Shown one piece after another: positions 33,123-42,351 of a stretch of 64,000 nucleotides of DNA. Position 1 is the stretch's first letter, and every line of letters starts with the position of its first letter. The notes beneath the pieces are model-generated. The model ran no database searches. It was given only the letters and a program-made list of their open reading frames with translations, and was not told the origin of the DNA. The stretch is from CAYWBU01 sp942491525 (lineage in GTDB: Bacteria > Desulfobacterota > Desulfomonilia > UBA1062), in NCBI GenBank assembly GCA_942491525.1, contig CALOBW010000030.1:62001-126000 (forward strand), written 5' to 3'. The position numbers and the translations under genes were made by a program.

Positions 33123-33977
33123 TCAGGGTTCAACCATCCAGACTCCGCGGCCGTCCTGCTTTAAGGTTGCGGCTTTCTGCCCGAATTCGGTGATGTAAAT
33201 CTTCGTGCCGCTCATGGCGCAGGATGAGGGCGCCCCCATGTCGCCGGGGCGCCAGGCATCAAGGAACTCCCCCTCCGGCGAAAGGTGCAGAATGGCGCCC
33301 GCGGAGTTGGAACAGACATAGAGCGACCCGTCAGGCGCGACGCAGAGGTCGTCGCTGACCTGCATGAAGCCCGGATCGTAGATCCGGCGCACCTCCCGGC
33401 CATCATAGGCCCAGACACCCTTGAACATCTCGGTATAGTAGAGGGTCTGGCCGTCATGGCTGAAGGCCAGACCGTTGACCCAGCCGATATCGCCCAAGAA
33501 TAACTCCGGATTTTCAAAATCAGGATCATTCAGATTAACCCGATAGACCGCGCCTTTGGGCTTAAGCAGACCTTGCGAGCTGGCGTAGTAGAGCCAGCCG
33601 TCCTGCAGCGCAAATCCGTTCAGGCCGCTGATCGGGCCCGAGACCGGCGCGGCACCCGTGAGCCCGTCATCCAGGCGGTAGATGCGCCCGACCATGAACT
33701 CATCATCAGCCTGCTGCACGCCCAGATAGATTTCAGAAGCATGCCAGACGATCCCCAGACAGAGCGAACCCACCTGCCGGCTGGCCGTCACCCGGCCCTG
33801 CTCAAGCTTGAGCACCTGACCGCTCAAGCCCGATACATAGATGTTGCCGGCCTCGTCGAAACAGAGGTTCTCATAACCGCCAGGAGCATCGACTAGAAGT
33901 TCTCCGTCAACCGGTGCAACCGGCACAGAAGCACAGCCACACAGAAACAGAACCATCCCAAACCACAGTTTACGCAT
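33123..33977 (-). CDS. SMP-30/gluconolactonase-like beta-propeller lipoprotein
   Basis: 284 residues. Residues 1-15 form a lipoprotein signal (LFLCGCAS). The rest is a six-bladed propeller of the SMP-30/strictosidine synthase type: repeated YVSGLSGQVLKLEQG, IYRLDDG, GLAFSHDGQTLYYTEM, LCVAPDGSLYVCSNSAG. It may be a lactonase or a binding protein at the inner or outer membrane. It ends a three-gene minus-strand operon behind a methyltransferase and a membrane protein. Confidence 0.88.
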   Translation of the reverse strand: MRKLWFGMVLFLCGCASVPVAPVDGELLVDAPGGYENLCFDEAGNIYVSGLSGQVLKLEQGRVTASRQVGSLCLGIVWHASEIYLGVQQADDEFMVGRIYRLDDGLTGAAPVSGPISGLNGFALQDGWLYYASSQGLLKPKGAVYRVNLNDPDFENPELFLGDIGWVNGLAFSHDGQTLYYTEMFKGVWAYDGREVRRIYDPGFMQVSDDLCVAPDGSLYVCSNSAGAILHLSPEGEFLDAWRPGDMGAPSSCAMSGTKIYITEFGQKAATLKQDGRGVWMVEP

Positions 33978-33986
33978 AGCTACTCC

Positions 33987-34388
33987 TCAAAAAATACCCC
34001 GCAGACGCGCGGAGAGCCAGGGGGCGACAAGGGTAACAAGCAGCACCAGACTGAAGAGATCGCCCTTCTTGAGATTGAAGACCTGCAGCACCTCCCGCCA
34101 GCTGCCGCCAACCACAAAGCGGCCCAGCAGCAACTCAAAGGCCAGGGTCAGCACAAGCCAGCAGCAGCCGACCAGCAGCGCATCTCCCGTCTGAGTGACG
34201 CCGAGATAGGGAACAACCAGCAGGGTCAGGCAGATTATCATAATGGAGAGCGTGATGCCGCTCAGGGGCAGCGCCATGGTTTCGCCCAGACCGGGCGCCA
34301 GAACCTTCTCGCGCAGAGCGGCATTCAGAATGGCAAACACAACCAGCAACATCCAGGCGCCCAAAGCCTTCAACAGAACGCCAAGCAT
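33987..34388 (-). CDS. Four-helix membrane protein, unknown
   Basis: 133 residues with hydrophobic segments at about 5-22, 42-62, 69-90 and 111-128. Charged clusters are short. The start lies one base past the methyltransferase stop and the end nine bases before the propeller lipoprotein, so an operon is clear. No motif identifies it. Confidence 0.75.
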   Translation of the reverse strand: MLGVLLKALGAWMLLVVFAILNAALREKVLAPGLGETMALPLSGITLSIMIICLTLLVVPYLGVTQTGDALLVGCCWLVLTLAFELLLGRFVVGGSWREVLQVFNLKKGDLFSLVLLVTLVAPWLSARLRGIF

Positions 34389-34389
34389 T

Positions 34390-35010
34390 TCAGACCAGGT
34401 GCGCCATAAACTGCACGGCTGAAGCGCGCCGGCCGCTCAGGGTTGTGACCCCAACTTTGCGCAGGTGGCCGATCTTGAAGCCGGCAAAGAGCTCATGGAA
34501 CCAGGAGAACTCATGATGCCTGAAGACCGCACCGTCCTCATTCACAAAGGTGCCATAGTTGTCAAAACGCGCCACATACTGCTCATAGATATCATGTTTG
34601 GCAGGCTGCAGCAGATAATCACTGACATAGATTGCACCGCCGGGTTTCAGGACCCGCGCAATTTCCGCAATCACCTGCTGCTGGTCCTGATTGGCCGGAA
34701 TACAGGTCAGGACGGCTATCAGGGTTACATAATCAAAGGAGTCATCCGCAAAGGGCAGGACGGCATGTTCAATGCAGCGCAGGTCTAGCCCGGAATCGCC
34801 GATGGCCACCAATTCGGAGGAGGTGTCGACGCCAACCACATCGTCATAGCCGGCTTTTTTGAGCTCGGCCACAATCCGGCCGTAGCCACAGCCATAATCC
34901 AGAATTTTAGCGCCTCTGTCCGCCTTAAGAATCTCCAGACTCAGCGGATGAGTAAAGGTCTTGGATCTGGCAACCCTGTTCCAATATTCAACTTGGCCGG
35001 CCTCTATCAT
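34390..35010 (-). CDS. Class I SAM-dependent methyltransferase
   Basis: 206 residues with the Rossmann methyltransferase motifs: ILDYGCGYGRIVAELKKAG (motif I), VVGVDTSSEL (post I), DSFDYVTLIAVLTCI (motif II) and ARVLKPGGAIYVSDYL (motif III). Substrate unknown; the C-terminal HEFSWFHELFAGFKIGHLRKVGV is common in ubiquinone/lipid-type methylases but not specific. Strong AGGAGG before the start. First gene of the minus-strand operon that ends with the propeller lipoprotein. Confidence 0.92.
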   Translation of the reverse strand: MIEAGQVEYWNRVARSKTFTHPLSLEILKADRGAKILDYGCGYGRIVAELKKAGYDDVVGVDTSSELVAIGDSGLDLRCIEHAVLPFADDSFDYVTLIAVLTCIPANQDQQQVIAEIARVLKPGGAIYVSDYLLQPAKHDIYEQYVARFDNYGTFVNEDGAVFRHHEFSWFHELFAGFKIGHLRKVGVTTLSGRRASAVQFMAHLV

Positions 35011-35094
35011 GTCACACCTCCTAAAAATTCAAAATTCATTAACAACAATTTAATATTTAAATGATTTAAGTCTAAAATCAAACAGGCAAATTAA

Positions 35095-35991
35095 TCAATC
35101 ATAGACCAGCTTAAGCCGGATATCCTGATTGTAGTTGCCGAAACGACTGCCGAAAAGATTGAAGCCGCGACGGTTTTCGGCGTCATCAGCCGTACCGACG
35201 CGCAGCCGGATAAAGGGCTGTTCATTAAGCCCCAGTTCATCAACCCTTTGAGTTGCGGCCGTACTGCCATTGATGCTGGTGCCCTCCAGGGCGATCCGCC
35301 AACAGACCAGCTGACCGAACTGGGTCTTGTGAACCCCCCACCACTTTGGGGTGAATTTGCCGCGTTTGCCGCCAAAATCGCCCGGCGCGGTCCAGCAGCC
35401 GCAGGCATGCCCGTTAAGCCAGAGCGTGATGTCCGAGGGCCACTTGTTCTTAAAGAAAGGCGCCTCGCTGCAGATCTCCATGCTCACCTCAATGGCCAGC
35501 AGTCTGCGCTCCGGATCAATGCGGTTGGGAAAGTTGTACTCCAGGTAGCCGTTGCCGACCCAGATCAGCTGGGCTTCAATGCGCTCGGGCAGATAGAAGC
35601 TGCCGACATCGTCATACTCACCGATCTTAGCGCTCTCGCTGACCAGGCCGCAGGTCGGCTCGACCGCGCACTTGACGAACTGACCGATGGGCATGCTGAC
35701 CTCATCAATGTTGTTGCGCGGCTCCAGCTTGAGCGACTTGAGATTGAGACTGCAGATCTTCTGCGAACCGCGCTTGCCGGGCTGCATCTCGGAGCGCAGC
35801 AGACCGACCTCTTCAAGCTTCTTGATGTTGACCGTGGCCGTCGAGACCGGAATGCCAACCTGCGCGGCAATCTCATTGACATTGAAGCTGCCCTGCTGCA
35901 GCAGCTCCATAATCTGAACCCTGACATCAATTGAGAGGGCCTGGGCAATCGGCTGAAAATCTCGGAAACTCTGGATAGTTATAGACTTCAT
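35095..35991 (-). CDS. ArsR-like winged-helix regulator with large C-terminal domain
   Basis: 298 residues. The first 80 residues are an ArsR-type winged helix (DVRVQIMELLQQGSFNVNEI, PVSTATVNIKKLEEVGLL). The remaining 200 residues look like a beta-sandwich sugar-sensing part (SDITLWLNGHACGCWTAPGDFGGKRG). It is divergent from the GH2 enzyme gene, and two similar palindromes lie between them. I infer a substrate-responsive repressor of the glycosidase. Ribosome site AGGAGGG is very close to the ATG. Confidence 0.85.
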   Translation of the reverse strand: MKSITIQSFRDFQPIAQALSIDVRVQIMELLQQGSFNVNEIAAQVGIPVSTATVNIKKLEEVGLLRSEMQPGKRGSQKICSLNLKSLKLEPRNNIDEVSMPIGQFVKCAVEPTCGLVSESAKIGEYDDVGSFYLPERIEAQLIWVGNGYLEYNFPNRIDPERRLLAIEVSMEICSEAPFFKNKWPSDITLWLNGHACGCWTAPGDFGGKRGKFTPKWWGVHKTQFGQLVCWRIALEGTSINGSTAATQRVDELGLNEQPFIRLRVGTADDAENRRGFNLFGSRFGNYNQDIRLKLVYD

Positions 35992-36028
35992 CCCTCCTGT
36001 TTACTGTCAAGTCCTGGCCGGGTCAATA

Positions 36029-36048
36029 GGTTTAATCCAAATTAAACC
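36029..36048 (+). promoter_or_regulatory. Operator 1 between ArsR-like and GH2 genes
   Basis: GGTTTAATCCAAATTAAACC is a perfect inverted repeat with a four-base centre. It lies 38 bases upstream of the regulator's ATG on one side and about 100 bases before the GH2 gene on the other. Confidence 0.7.
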
Positions 36049-36112
36049 TTTAATCTACAGCATACTCCCCGGAGGCAAATTAATGATTGTATGCCTCAAT
36101 GCAAGTTGATAT

Positions 36113-36132
36113 AGTTTAATCTAAATTGAATC
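36113..36132 (+). promoter_or_regulatory. Operator 2 next to the GH2 gene start
   Basis: AGTTTAATCTAAATTGAATC is an imperfect version of operator 1 with the same length and centre. It ends 14 bases before the GH2 ATG, overlapping the likely start of transcription, which fits repression. Confidence 0.65.
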
Positions 36133-36146
36133 AAAGTGAGGTAGCC

Positions 36147-37916
36147 ATGACCAACCACCTTATGACCCGATGGGGCAATCAGCTTGATCAACAGAATCCC
36201 CTGCCCGAATACCCGCGGCCGCAAATGCGACGCCCAGAGTGGCAGTGCCTGAACGGCCGCTGGGACTACGCCGTCACCGCCAAGGACGCCCCGACGCCCG
36301 GCAGCTGGAGCGGCAAAATCGTGGTGCCCTTCTGCATCGAGTCACGCCTCTCCGGGGTCGAGAAAGCGCTGCGGCCAGACGAGAGGCTCTGGTATCACCG
36401 TCAGATAAATATCCCGCCCGAGTGGCAGGGCAAGAGGGTTCTGCTGCACTTCGGCGCCGTCGACTGGCAGACAACGCTCTACCTGAACGGCCAGGTGGTC
36501 GGCAGCCACAGCGGCGGCTACACCCCCTTCAGCTTTGAGATTACCGCTCAGCTCACAGACGGCATCAACGAGCTGAGCGTGTCCGTCTGGGATCCGACCA
36601 GCAAGCACTGGCAGGAGAAGGGCAAGCAGACCCTCAAGCCCGGCGGCATCATGTACACCGCCTGCTCGGGCATCTGGCAGACGGTCTGGCTGGAAGCCGT
36701 ACCCCAGAGTTATATCACCGATATCAGGATGACGCCCGACATGCGGGGCATCGATCTGAGCGTCAACGTTAACGGATCAGAGAGTCAGATTCAGGCAACA
36801 GTTCTGGACGCAGACAAGCAGGTGGCCGAGGCCACCTTCAAGGCCGGCGAAACTGTCAGGATCGAGATTCCCGAACCTAAACTATGGTCACCTGAGACCC
36901 CCTTCCTCTACGACCTCAAGATCAAACTGGGTGATGAGGATGCTATTGAGAGCTACTGCGGCCTGCGCAGCTTCGGCATGACCAAGGATGACCAGGGCCA
37001 TCCGCGCCTGACCCTCAACAATGAACCGATCTTCCACTGCGGCATGCTCGACCAGGGCTACTGGCCCGACGGCATCTACACCCCGGCCAGCGACGAGGCT
37101 CTTGAGTATGACGTCATCAAGACCAAGGAGATGGGCTTCAACATGCTGCGCAAGCACATCAAAGTTGAGCCGGCCCGCTGGTACTACCACTGCGACCGCC
37201 TGGGCGTCATCGTCTGGCAGGACATGGTCTGCGCCGGCTACCAGGAAAACCCATACCTGGCCGCCATCCCCTGGATCGCAAGCGTTACCTTTAACTTTAC
37301 CATCGATGACACCCGCATGCTCTGGCGCTTCGGCAGCCACAAGCCGGAGTCCCGGGAGAACTTCCGCAAACAGCTTAAAGCCATGATCGACGCCCTCTAC
37401 AATGTGCCCTCAATCGCCATGTGGGTGCCCTTCAACGAAGCCTGGGGCCAGTTCCACTCAGAGGAGATCGCCGAGTGGGTCAGGGAGTATGACCCCAGCC
37501 GCCTCATTGACCACGCCAGCGGCTGGCACGACCAGGGCGCCGGCGACCTGATCAGCATCCACACCTACAGCGCAAAGTTCAAAACTGCGGCGCCGGACGG
37601 CAGACGCGCCTACGCCATCACCGAGTTCGGCGGCCTGCACGTGGACTGTCCGGGCCACTACTGGCAGGAGGGCAAGACCTTCGGCTACCGCAAATTCAAG
37701 AACCTGGAGAAATTCAAGGCCGCCTACACCCGACTCTTCAGAGAGCAGATCCAGCCCAAGATCAAAGAGGGCTTAAGTGCCATCGTCTATACCCAGGTAT
37801 CGGACGTGGAGGGCGAAACCAACGGCCTCATGACCTATGACCGCAAAAAGACCAAGCTGGATGAGACGTTCTTCAAGGATCTGAACGACGGGCTCTACAA
37901 AGAGTTTAAGAAATAA
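36147..37916 (+). CDS. GH2-family glycoside hydrolase (beta-galactosidase/beta-glucuronidase type)
   Basis: 589 residues. The N-terminal jelly roll (GAVDWQTTLYLNGQVVGSHSGGYTPF) and Ig-like domain are followed by the TIM barrel (LDQGYWPDGIYTPASDE). The acid/base Glu is in WVPFNEAWGQ and the nucleophile Glu is in YAITEFGGLH. There is no signal peptide, so it acts on imported oligosaccharide. The start at 36147 follows GAGG by six bases; an upstream TTG within the second operator is rejected. Regulated in all likelihood by the divergent ArsR-like protein. Confidence 0.93.
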   Translation: MTNHLMTRWGNQLDQQNPLPEYPRPQMRRPEWQCLNGRWDYAVTAKDAPTPGSWSGKIVVPFCIESRLSGVEKALRPDERLWYHRQINIPPEWQGKRVLLHFGAVDWQTTLYLNGQVVGSHSGGYTPFSFEITAQLTDGINELSVSVWDPTSKHWQEKGKQTLKPGGIMYTACSGIWQTVWLEAVPQSYITDIRMTPDMRGIDLSVNVNGSESQIQATVLDADKQVAEATFKAGETVRIEIPEPKLWSPETPFLYDLKIKLGDEDAIESYCGLRSFGMTKDDQGHPRLTLNNEPIFHCGMLDQGYWPDGIYTPASDEALEYDVIKTKEMGFNMLRKHIKVEPARWYYHCDRLGVIVWQDMVCAGYQENPYLAAIPWIASVTFNFTIDDTRMLWRFGSHKPESRENFRKQLKAMIDALYNVPSIAMWVPFNEAWGQFHSEEIAEWVREYDPSRLIDHASGWHDQGAGDLISIHTYSAKFKTAAPDGRRAYAITEFGGLHVDCPGHYWQEGKTFGYRKFKNLEKFKAAYTRLFREQIQPKIKEGLSAIVYTQVSDVEGETNGLMTYDRKKTKLDETFFKDLNDGLYKEFKK

Positions 37917-37922
37917 TGACTG

Positions 37923-37950
37923 ATGGGGACAGAATTAATTCTGTCCCCAT
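37923..37950. repeat. 28-bp perfect palindrome (REP-like / bidirectional terminator)
   Basis: The sequence centred at 37936/37937 reads ATGGGGACAGAATT followed by its exact complement. It sits between the convergent GH2 and outer-membrane protein genes, with T-rich sequence on the right side. The GGGGACAGAATT arm is the kind found in REP-type repeats associated with IS200/RAYT transposases. It may be one member of a dispersed repeat, and here it probably terminates both transcripts. Confidence 0.7.
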
Positions 37951-37961
37951 ACTTAGATTTT

Positions 37962-38723
37962 TTAGAATGCCACGCCGAAACCGACGGCCAGGCCCTGGAC
38001 GGTCATGTCGCTTACGAAGCCGTCACTGTAGTCCATACCCAGCATGCGGTACATACCCTTGACTGACCACATATCGTTGATCTGATAGTTGACGGCGGCA
38101 CTGGCCAGCCAGGTCAGATCACAGCCCACGCCGAAACCGCCCACTTCAGCGCGGCCGGTCAGGGTCCACTGATCGTCAATGAACCACTTGGCTCTGGCGC
38201 CGATGATGGGATCATACCACTTGTCGCCGATGTTGAAGGAGAGCGGGATGCCCATGGGTCCGAAACCGAGGGCGGTTGTCTTGGTGTCGATATCGGCATA
38301 GCGGATACCGCCGTGCACGCACCAGTCAACATTGTCGGTCTGGGCAACCCTGTAGGAGACCATGGCGTCCATCAGGAGCTGCTCCATCTTGGTCTTGGCG
38401 GTCATACGGTAGGTGGTGGTTTTCTCGGTCAGCTTCAGATAATTGGTATCGATCCAAAGGTCCCAGGGGCCCTTACTGCCGGAAAATGCCACCAGAAAGG
38501 CTGAATCCATATTATTGATGATGTCCTTGAGGTCCATATCAATTTCGGTGGTGACTTCACCCAGCAGCGGAACATTCCCGATACCGCTCTTGCCATCAAT
38601 TGAGATGCCCCAGACATAGGGGGTCAGCTCAAGGCGCCAGCCCTCGATCAACTCCTCGGCGGCCACCCAGGAGGGCAGCGCTACCAGCATCAAAAAAACG
38701 ATTGCGCTAAAAATTTTCTTCAC
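37962..38723 (-). CDS. Outer-membrane beta-barrel protein
   Basis: 253 residues with a GTG start (AGGAG six bases upstream). Residues 1-22 form a signal peptide ending AA. The mature part has alternating amphipathic strands such as WRLELTPYVWGISIDG, PWDLWIDTNYLKL, WCVHGGIRYADIDT, WTLTGRAEVGGFG and ends in a strand with terminal Phe (GLAVGFGVAF), the outer-membrane insertion signature. Likely an eight- to twelve-stranded barrel of unknown function. Confidence 0.85.
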   Translation of the reverse strand: MKKIFSAIVFLMLVALPSWVAAEELIEGWRLELTPYVWGISIDGKSGIGNVPLLGEVTTEIDMDLKDIINNMDSAFLVAFSGSKGPWDLWIDTNYLKLTEKTTTYRMTAKTKMEQLLMDAMVSYRVAQTDNVDWCVHGGIRYADIDTKTTALGFGPMGIPLSFNIGDKWYDPIIGARAKWFIDDQWTLTGRAEVGGFGVGCDLTWLASAAVNYQINDMWSVKGMYRMLGMDYSDGFVSDMTVQGLAVGFGVAF

Positions 38724-38797
38724 ATCAAACTCCTCTCGATAATAATTTGAGCAAACCATACTCCTGTTTTAAATGGATAACAATAACCCGTATTTGA

Positions 38798-38938
38798 CAG
38801 AGAGACGGCCGCCAACTAGAATATCCGGGCCTATTCTTATACCTCACCGTCAACTGTCCGCTCAATCAGGAGCGGGATCTCAGAGACAGACTGCAGGAGC
38901 TGACCAACAACCGGGCCATGATAAGAGAGACAGATTAA
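38798..38938 (+). pseudogene. Short protein-like open frame without start codon (possible gene remnant)
   Basis: Between 38798 and 38938 one frame reads a plausible polypeptide end (YPGLFLYLTVNCPLNQERD followed by an Arg/Glu-rich helix) terminated by TAA. No ATG, GTG or TTG precedes it after the TGA at 38795. It could be the 3' remnant of a lost gene or chance. The rest of the 326-base gap from 38724 to 39049 shows nothing further. Confidence 0.25.
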
Positions 38939-39049
38939 TCCGGCCTAACATGATGATTATACAGGCTTGATAAAATAAAGCCTTGAGATGACTTGCCACG
39001 CTGCCCGAACGGCTTAATTTTCCTGATTATATCTCATTCAGGTGCGTCG

Positions 39050-41455
39050 ATGTCTAACAGAGCAGGATCTTTGCCGCCGATCATGATCATATACCTGCTA
39101 GCTCTGGGTATATTCAGCGGCAGTCCACTGAGGGCCGCCGATGAAATTTCTGCGACGGTTGCCGTGCCCCAATCCATCCCGCCCTACTACCAGATGGATG
39201 ACAAGGGCAACTTGAGCGGCTTTGCCATCGATGTGATGGAACATCTGGCCGCACAATCCAATATCAGCATCAGCTACACGGTCCTGCCAACCTGGCAGCG
39301 CACCATGAATGCCCTGCTGGACGGCCAGGCCGACCTGATTCCCAATGTCAGCATCACACCGGAACGCCAGGTCTGGATAAATTTCACCAGCCCCGTTGAA
39401 ACCTTCGCCGTCTCGATCTTCGTGCGCAGCGACAACTACAGCATCAGCAGCACTCAGGATCTCTGGAACAGCCGGGTCGCAACCGTCCGCTCAAATGTCG
39501 GCGCCCAGATGACCAGCCAGATTGAGGGCGTCCAGATGGTCACCTTCAACGATCCAGAAGAGGCCCTATTCTGCCTGCTCTCGGGCAACTGTGACGCTCT
39601 GATCTACCATCAACCCGTGATTGTGAAACTGGCCCGCGACATACGCCTCGACCAGCACATCAAAACCGTTGGCGAACCTTTGGCGGAAGTCAAGCGGGCC
39701 ATCGCCATACGCATCGGCCGCGAAGATCTGCTTGAACGGCTGCAGCCGGCGGTTGAAGAGTTCATCGGCTCCAGCGAATACCAGCGCATCTACACCAAAT
39801 GGTTCGGCACGCCGACCCCATTCTGGACCATCAAGCGCACAATCCTGACCATGGGCACAATCTCGCTGCTGATCATCCTGGCCATCCTGAGCTGGCGCAA
39901 CCGCACCTTCCGGACGGTCAACGAAAAGCTGCTGGACAGCATCCGCAAACAGGAGGAGGCTCAGAAGGAGCGCGAAAAACTGATCGCCGCCATCGAGCAG
40001 GCCAGTGAAAACATCCTGATCACCGACACCAACGGCACCATCGAGTATGTCAATCCGGCCTTCAGCCACTGCAGCGGCTACTCCCCGGACGAGGCCATCG
40101 GACAGACCCCCAGCATTCTGAACAGCGGCCAGCACGACAGGCAGTTCTACCAGCAGATATGGCAGACCATCTCCCAAGGCCAGCCCTGGCAGGGGCAGAT
40201 CACCAACAGAAGGCACGACGGACGCCTCTTCGAAGAGTCCAAATCCATCACGCCGGTACGCGATCAGAGCGGCCGTATCACAAACTATGTGGCTGTCAGC
40301 CACGACATCACCGACCAGCTGCAGCTCGAAAAACAGCTGCGCCAATCCCAGAAGATGGAGGCCCTGGGGCGCCTGGCCAGCGGCATCGCCCACGACTTCA
40401 ACAACATCCTGGCCATCATCATGGGCTACGCCGAAATGGGCCGGGACGAACCGGGCAGCGCCCGCTATCATGAGGAGATCATCCTGGCCGGCGAGAGGGC
40501 CAAGGAGCTGGTCAACCAGATCCTGGCCTTCAGCCGCCAGACTGATCAGGAGCTCAAGCCCATGCCGATCGTGCCCATGCTCAGGGACTCGCTCAAGATG
40601 CTGCGCTCAAGCATTCCCCGCTCGATCAGCTTTGAGACCGACCTGCCCGACGATCAGCTCTGCGTGCTGGGGGACCCGACCCTGATCCACCAGATCATGA
40701 TGAATCTCTGCACCAACGCCTACCACGCCATGCGCGAGAGCGGCGGCACACTCAAGGTCAGCCTGCAGACCACCCAGTCCGGCAACAACTTTCACGCCGG
40801 CAGCCTGCCGCCCGGCCCCTGTATCCAGCTGACGGTCAGCGACAACGGCCACGGCATCGCCCCTGAACATATTGAGCACATCTTTGACCCCTACTTCACC
40901 ACCAAGGACCAGGGCGAAGGCACCGGCCTGGGGCTCTCCATCGTGCTCAAAGCCATTGAACGTCTGGGAGGCCGCATCAACTGCCACAGCGAGCTGGACA
41001 AAGGCACAACCTTCATCATCCACCTGCCGATCGTCGCTTCAATGGATACCCAAACGGCACCGGCCACCGATCAGCCGATTCCAACCGGCCGCGAGCATAT
41101 CGTGGTGGTGGATGACGAGCGGGATGTGCGCGAGGTTCTCAAACGGGTGCTCAAGAACCTGGGCTACGAGGTCACGGTGCTCGCAAATGCCAGCGATGCC
41201 CTGCAGGCCATCAGCGCAAACCCGGAAAAATATGACATGCTGATCACCGACATGAACATGCCCCAGATGAGCGGGCTGGAACTCTCCCAGACCCTGCTGC
41301 GCAGCCGCAATGATTTTCCGATCATCCTCTGCACCGGCTTCAGCGACCAGATTGATGCCCAGCGCGCCCACTCCCTGGGCATCAAGGGCTTCATCACCAA
41401 GCCCTTCAACAAAAACGACCTGGCCCGCAACATCCGCGGCATCCTCGACAACTGA
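39050..41455 (+). CDS. Hybrid histidine kinase with periplasmic solute-binding sensor
   Basis: 801 residues. Order: signal peptide (to about 31), periplasmic SBP_bac_3 domain (IPPYYQMDDKGNLSGFAIDVMEH), one membrane helix around 268-288, PAS (ENILITDTNGTIEYVNPAFS), HisKA with His in GIAHDFNNILA, HATPase (NLCTNAYHAM, DNGHGI, GEGTGLGLS) and a C-terminal receiver with phospho-acceptor Asp in LITDMNMPQM. It should sense an amino acid or similar small molecule. No output domain is fused, so a separate phosphotransfer or regulator is needed. The start at 39050 is chosen to keep the signal peptide at the N-terminus. Confidence 0.93.
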   Translation: MSNRAGSLPPIMIIYLLALGIFSGSPLRAADEISATVAVPQSIPPYYQMDDKGNLSGFAIDVMEHLAAQSNISISYTVLPTWQRTMNALLDGQADLIPNVSITPERQVWINFTSPVETFAVSIFVRSDNYSISSTQDLWNSRVATVRSNVGAQMTSQIEGVQMVTFNDPEEALFCLLSGNCDALIYHQPVIVKLARDIRLDQHIKTVGEPLAEVKRAIAIRIGREDLLERLQPAVEEFIGSSEYQRIYTKWFGTPTPFWTIKRTILTMGTISLLIILAILSWRNRTFRTVNEKLLDSIRKQEEAQKEREKLIAAIEQASENILITDTNGTIEYVNPAFSHCSGYSPDEAIGQTPSILNSGQHDRQFYQQIWQTISQGQPWQGQITNRRHDGRLFEESKSITPVRDQSGRITNYVAVSHDITDQLQLEKQLRQSQKMEALGRLASGIAHDFNNILAIIMGYAEMGRDEPGSARYHEEIILAGERAKELVNQILAFSRQTDQELKPMPIVPMLRDSLKMLRSSIPRSISFETDLPDDQLCVLGDPTLIHQIMMNLCTNAYHAMRESGGTLKVSLQTTQSGNNFHAGSLPPGPCIQLTVSDNGHGIAPEHIEHIFDPYFTTKDQGEGTGLGLSIVLKAIERLGGRINCHSELDKGTTFIIHLPIVASMDTQTAPATDQPIPTGREHIVVVDDERDVREVLKRVLKNLGYEVTVLANASDALQAISANPEKYDMLITDMNMPQMSGLELSQTLLRSRNDFPIILCTGFSDQIDAQRAHSLGIKGFITKPFNKNDLARNIRGILDN

Positions 41456-41499
41456 CCGATCACATAAAGTTCGGCATCTGATCTTCCGAAGAGCCTGAT

Positions 41500-42351
41500 A
41501 TGACAAACGATCAGATAAAAGCACGCATCTACGCCAAGATAGATGAGATCCCGACCCTGCCGGTCGTGATCCCCAAGATTCTCAACCTGACCGAATCACC
41601 CAAGAGCCAGATGCACGACCTGATCGCCGTCATCTCCAACGACCCGGCCCTGACCTCCAACATTCTCAAGATCGCCAACTCAGCCTACTACGGCTTTCCG
41701 CAGCACATTGACGACCTGGAACGCGGCATCAAACTGATCGGCTTCCAGATGGTCAGATCCCTGGCCCTCTCGCTGGGGGTCATGCAAAGCCTGCCCAGCC
41801 GGGCCCAGAACAGGTACTACTCCCACGAAGGCATCTGGATTCACAGCCTGGCCGTAGCCAACGCCCTGCAGTCCCTGGACCCGCGCCGTCCGCACCTCTT
41901 CATCCTCGGCCTGCTGCACGACATCGGCAAGATCGTGCTGGACCAGTTCTTCCCGGAACAGTTTGGAGAGGCGCTGGAAATGGTTCAGCAAGAGGAGGAT
42001 CTGCCAATATACAGAGCTGAAGAGCGCGCCATCGGCTGCGATCACGGCACCGTGGCCGGCATCCTGCTGAAACGCTGGAAATTTCCCGAAGAGATCCGGC
42101 TGCCGATCAAGTACCATCACGCCGGCGAACCCGATCAGGGGGTGGATCTACGCGACATCGCCCTGCTGCACATCGCCGATGCGCTGGCCCAGCAGGTGGG
42201 CCTGGGCGAATCGGGCAACGCCAAAGCGCCCATGATCAGCGATGCCGACCTTGAGCTGGCCGGCATCAAGCGCGACCAGCTGGATCAGCTGGGCCGCAGC
42301 GTCGAGGCTGCCCAGAGCGCCATCTACGGATTCTTCAACGCCATCAGCTAA
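41500..42351 (+). CDS. HDOD-domain signalling protein
   Basis: 283 residues forming one HDOD domain: EIPTLPVVIPKILNLTESP, DPALTSNILKIANSAYYGFP, IKLIGFQMVRSLALSLGV and LHDIGKIVLDQFFP. HDOD proteins act in regulatory networks, often with c-di-GMP and two-component proteins, without known enzymatic activity. It lies 44 bases after the hybrid kinase and may be its partner. The end overlaps the convergent GH13 gene by four bases. Confidence 0.92.
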   Translation: MTNDQIKARIYAKIDEIPTLPVVIPKILNLTESPKSQMHDLIAVISNDPALTSNILKIANSAYYGFPQHIDDLERGIKLIGFQMVRSLALSLGVMQSLPSRAQNRYYSHEGIWIHSLAVANALQSLDPRRPHLFILGLLHDIGKIVLDQFFPEQFGEALEMVQQEEDLPIYRAEERAIGCDHGTVAGILLKRWKFPEEIRLPIKYHHAGEPDQGVDLRDIALLHIADALAQQVGLGESGNAKAPMISDADLELAGIKRDQLDQLGRSVEAAQSAIYGFFNAIS

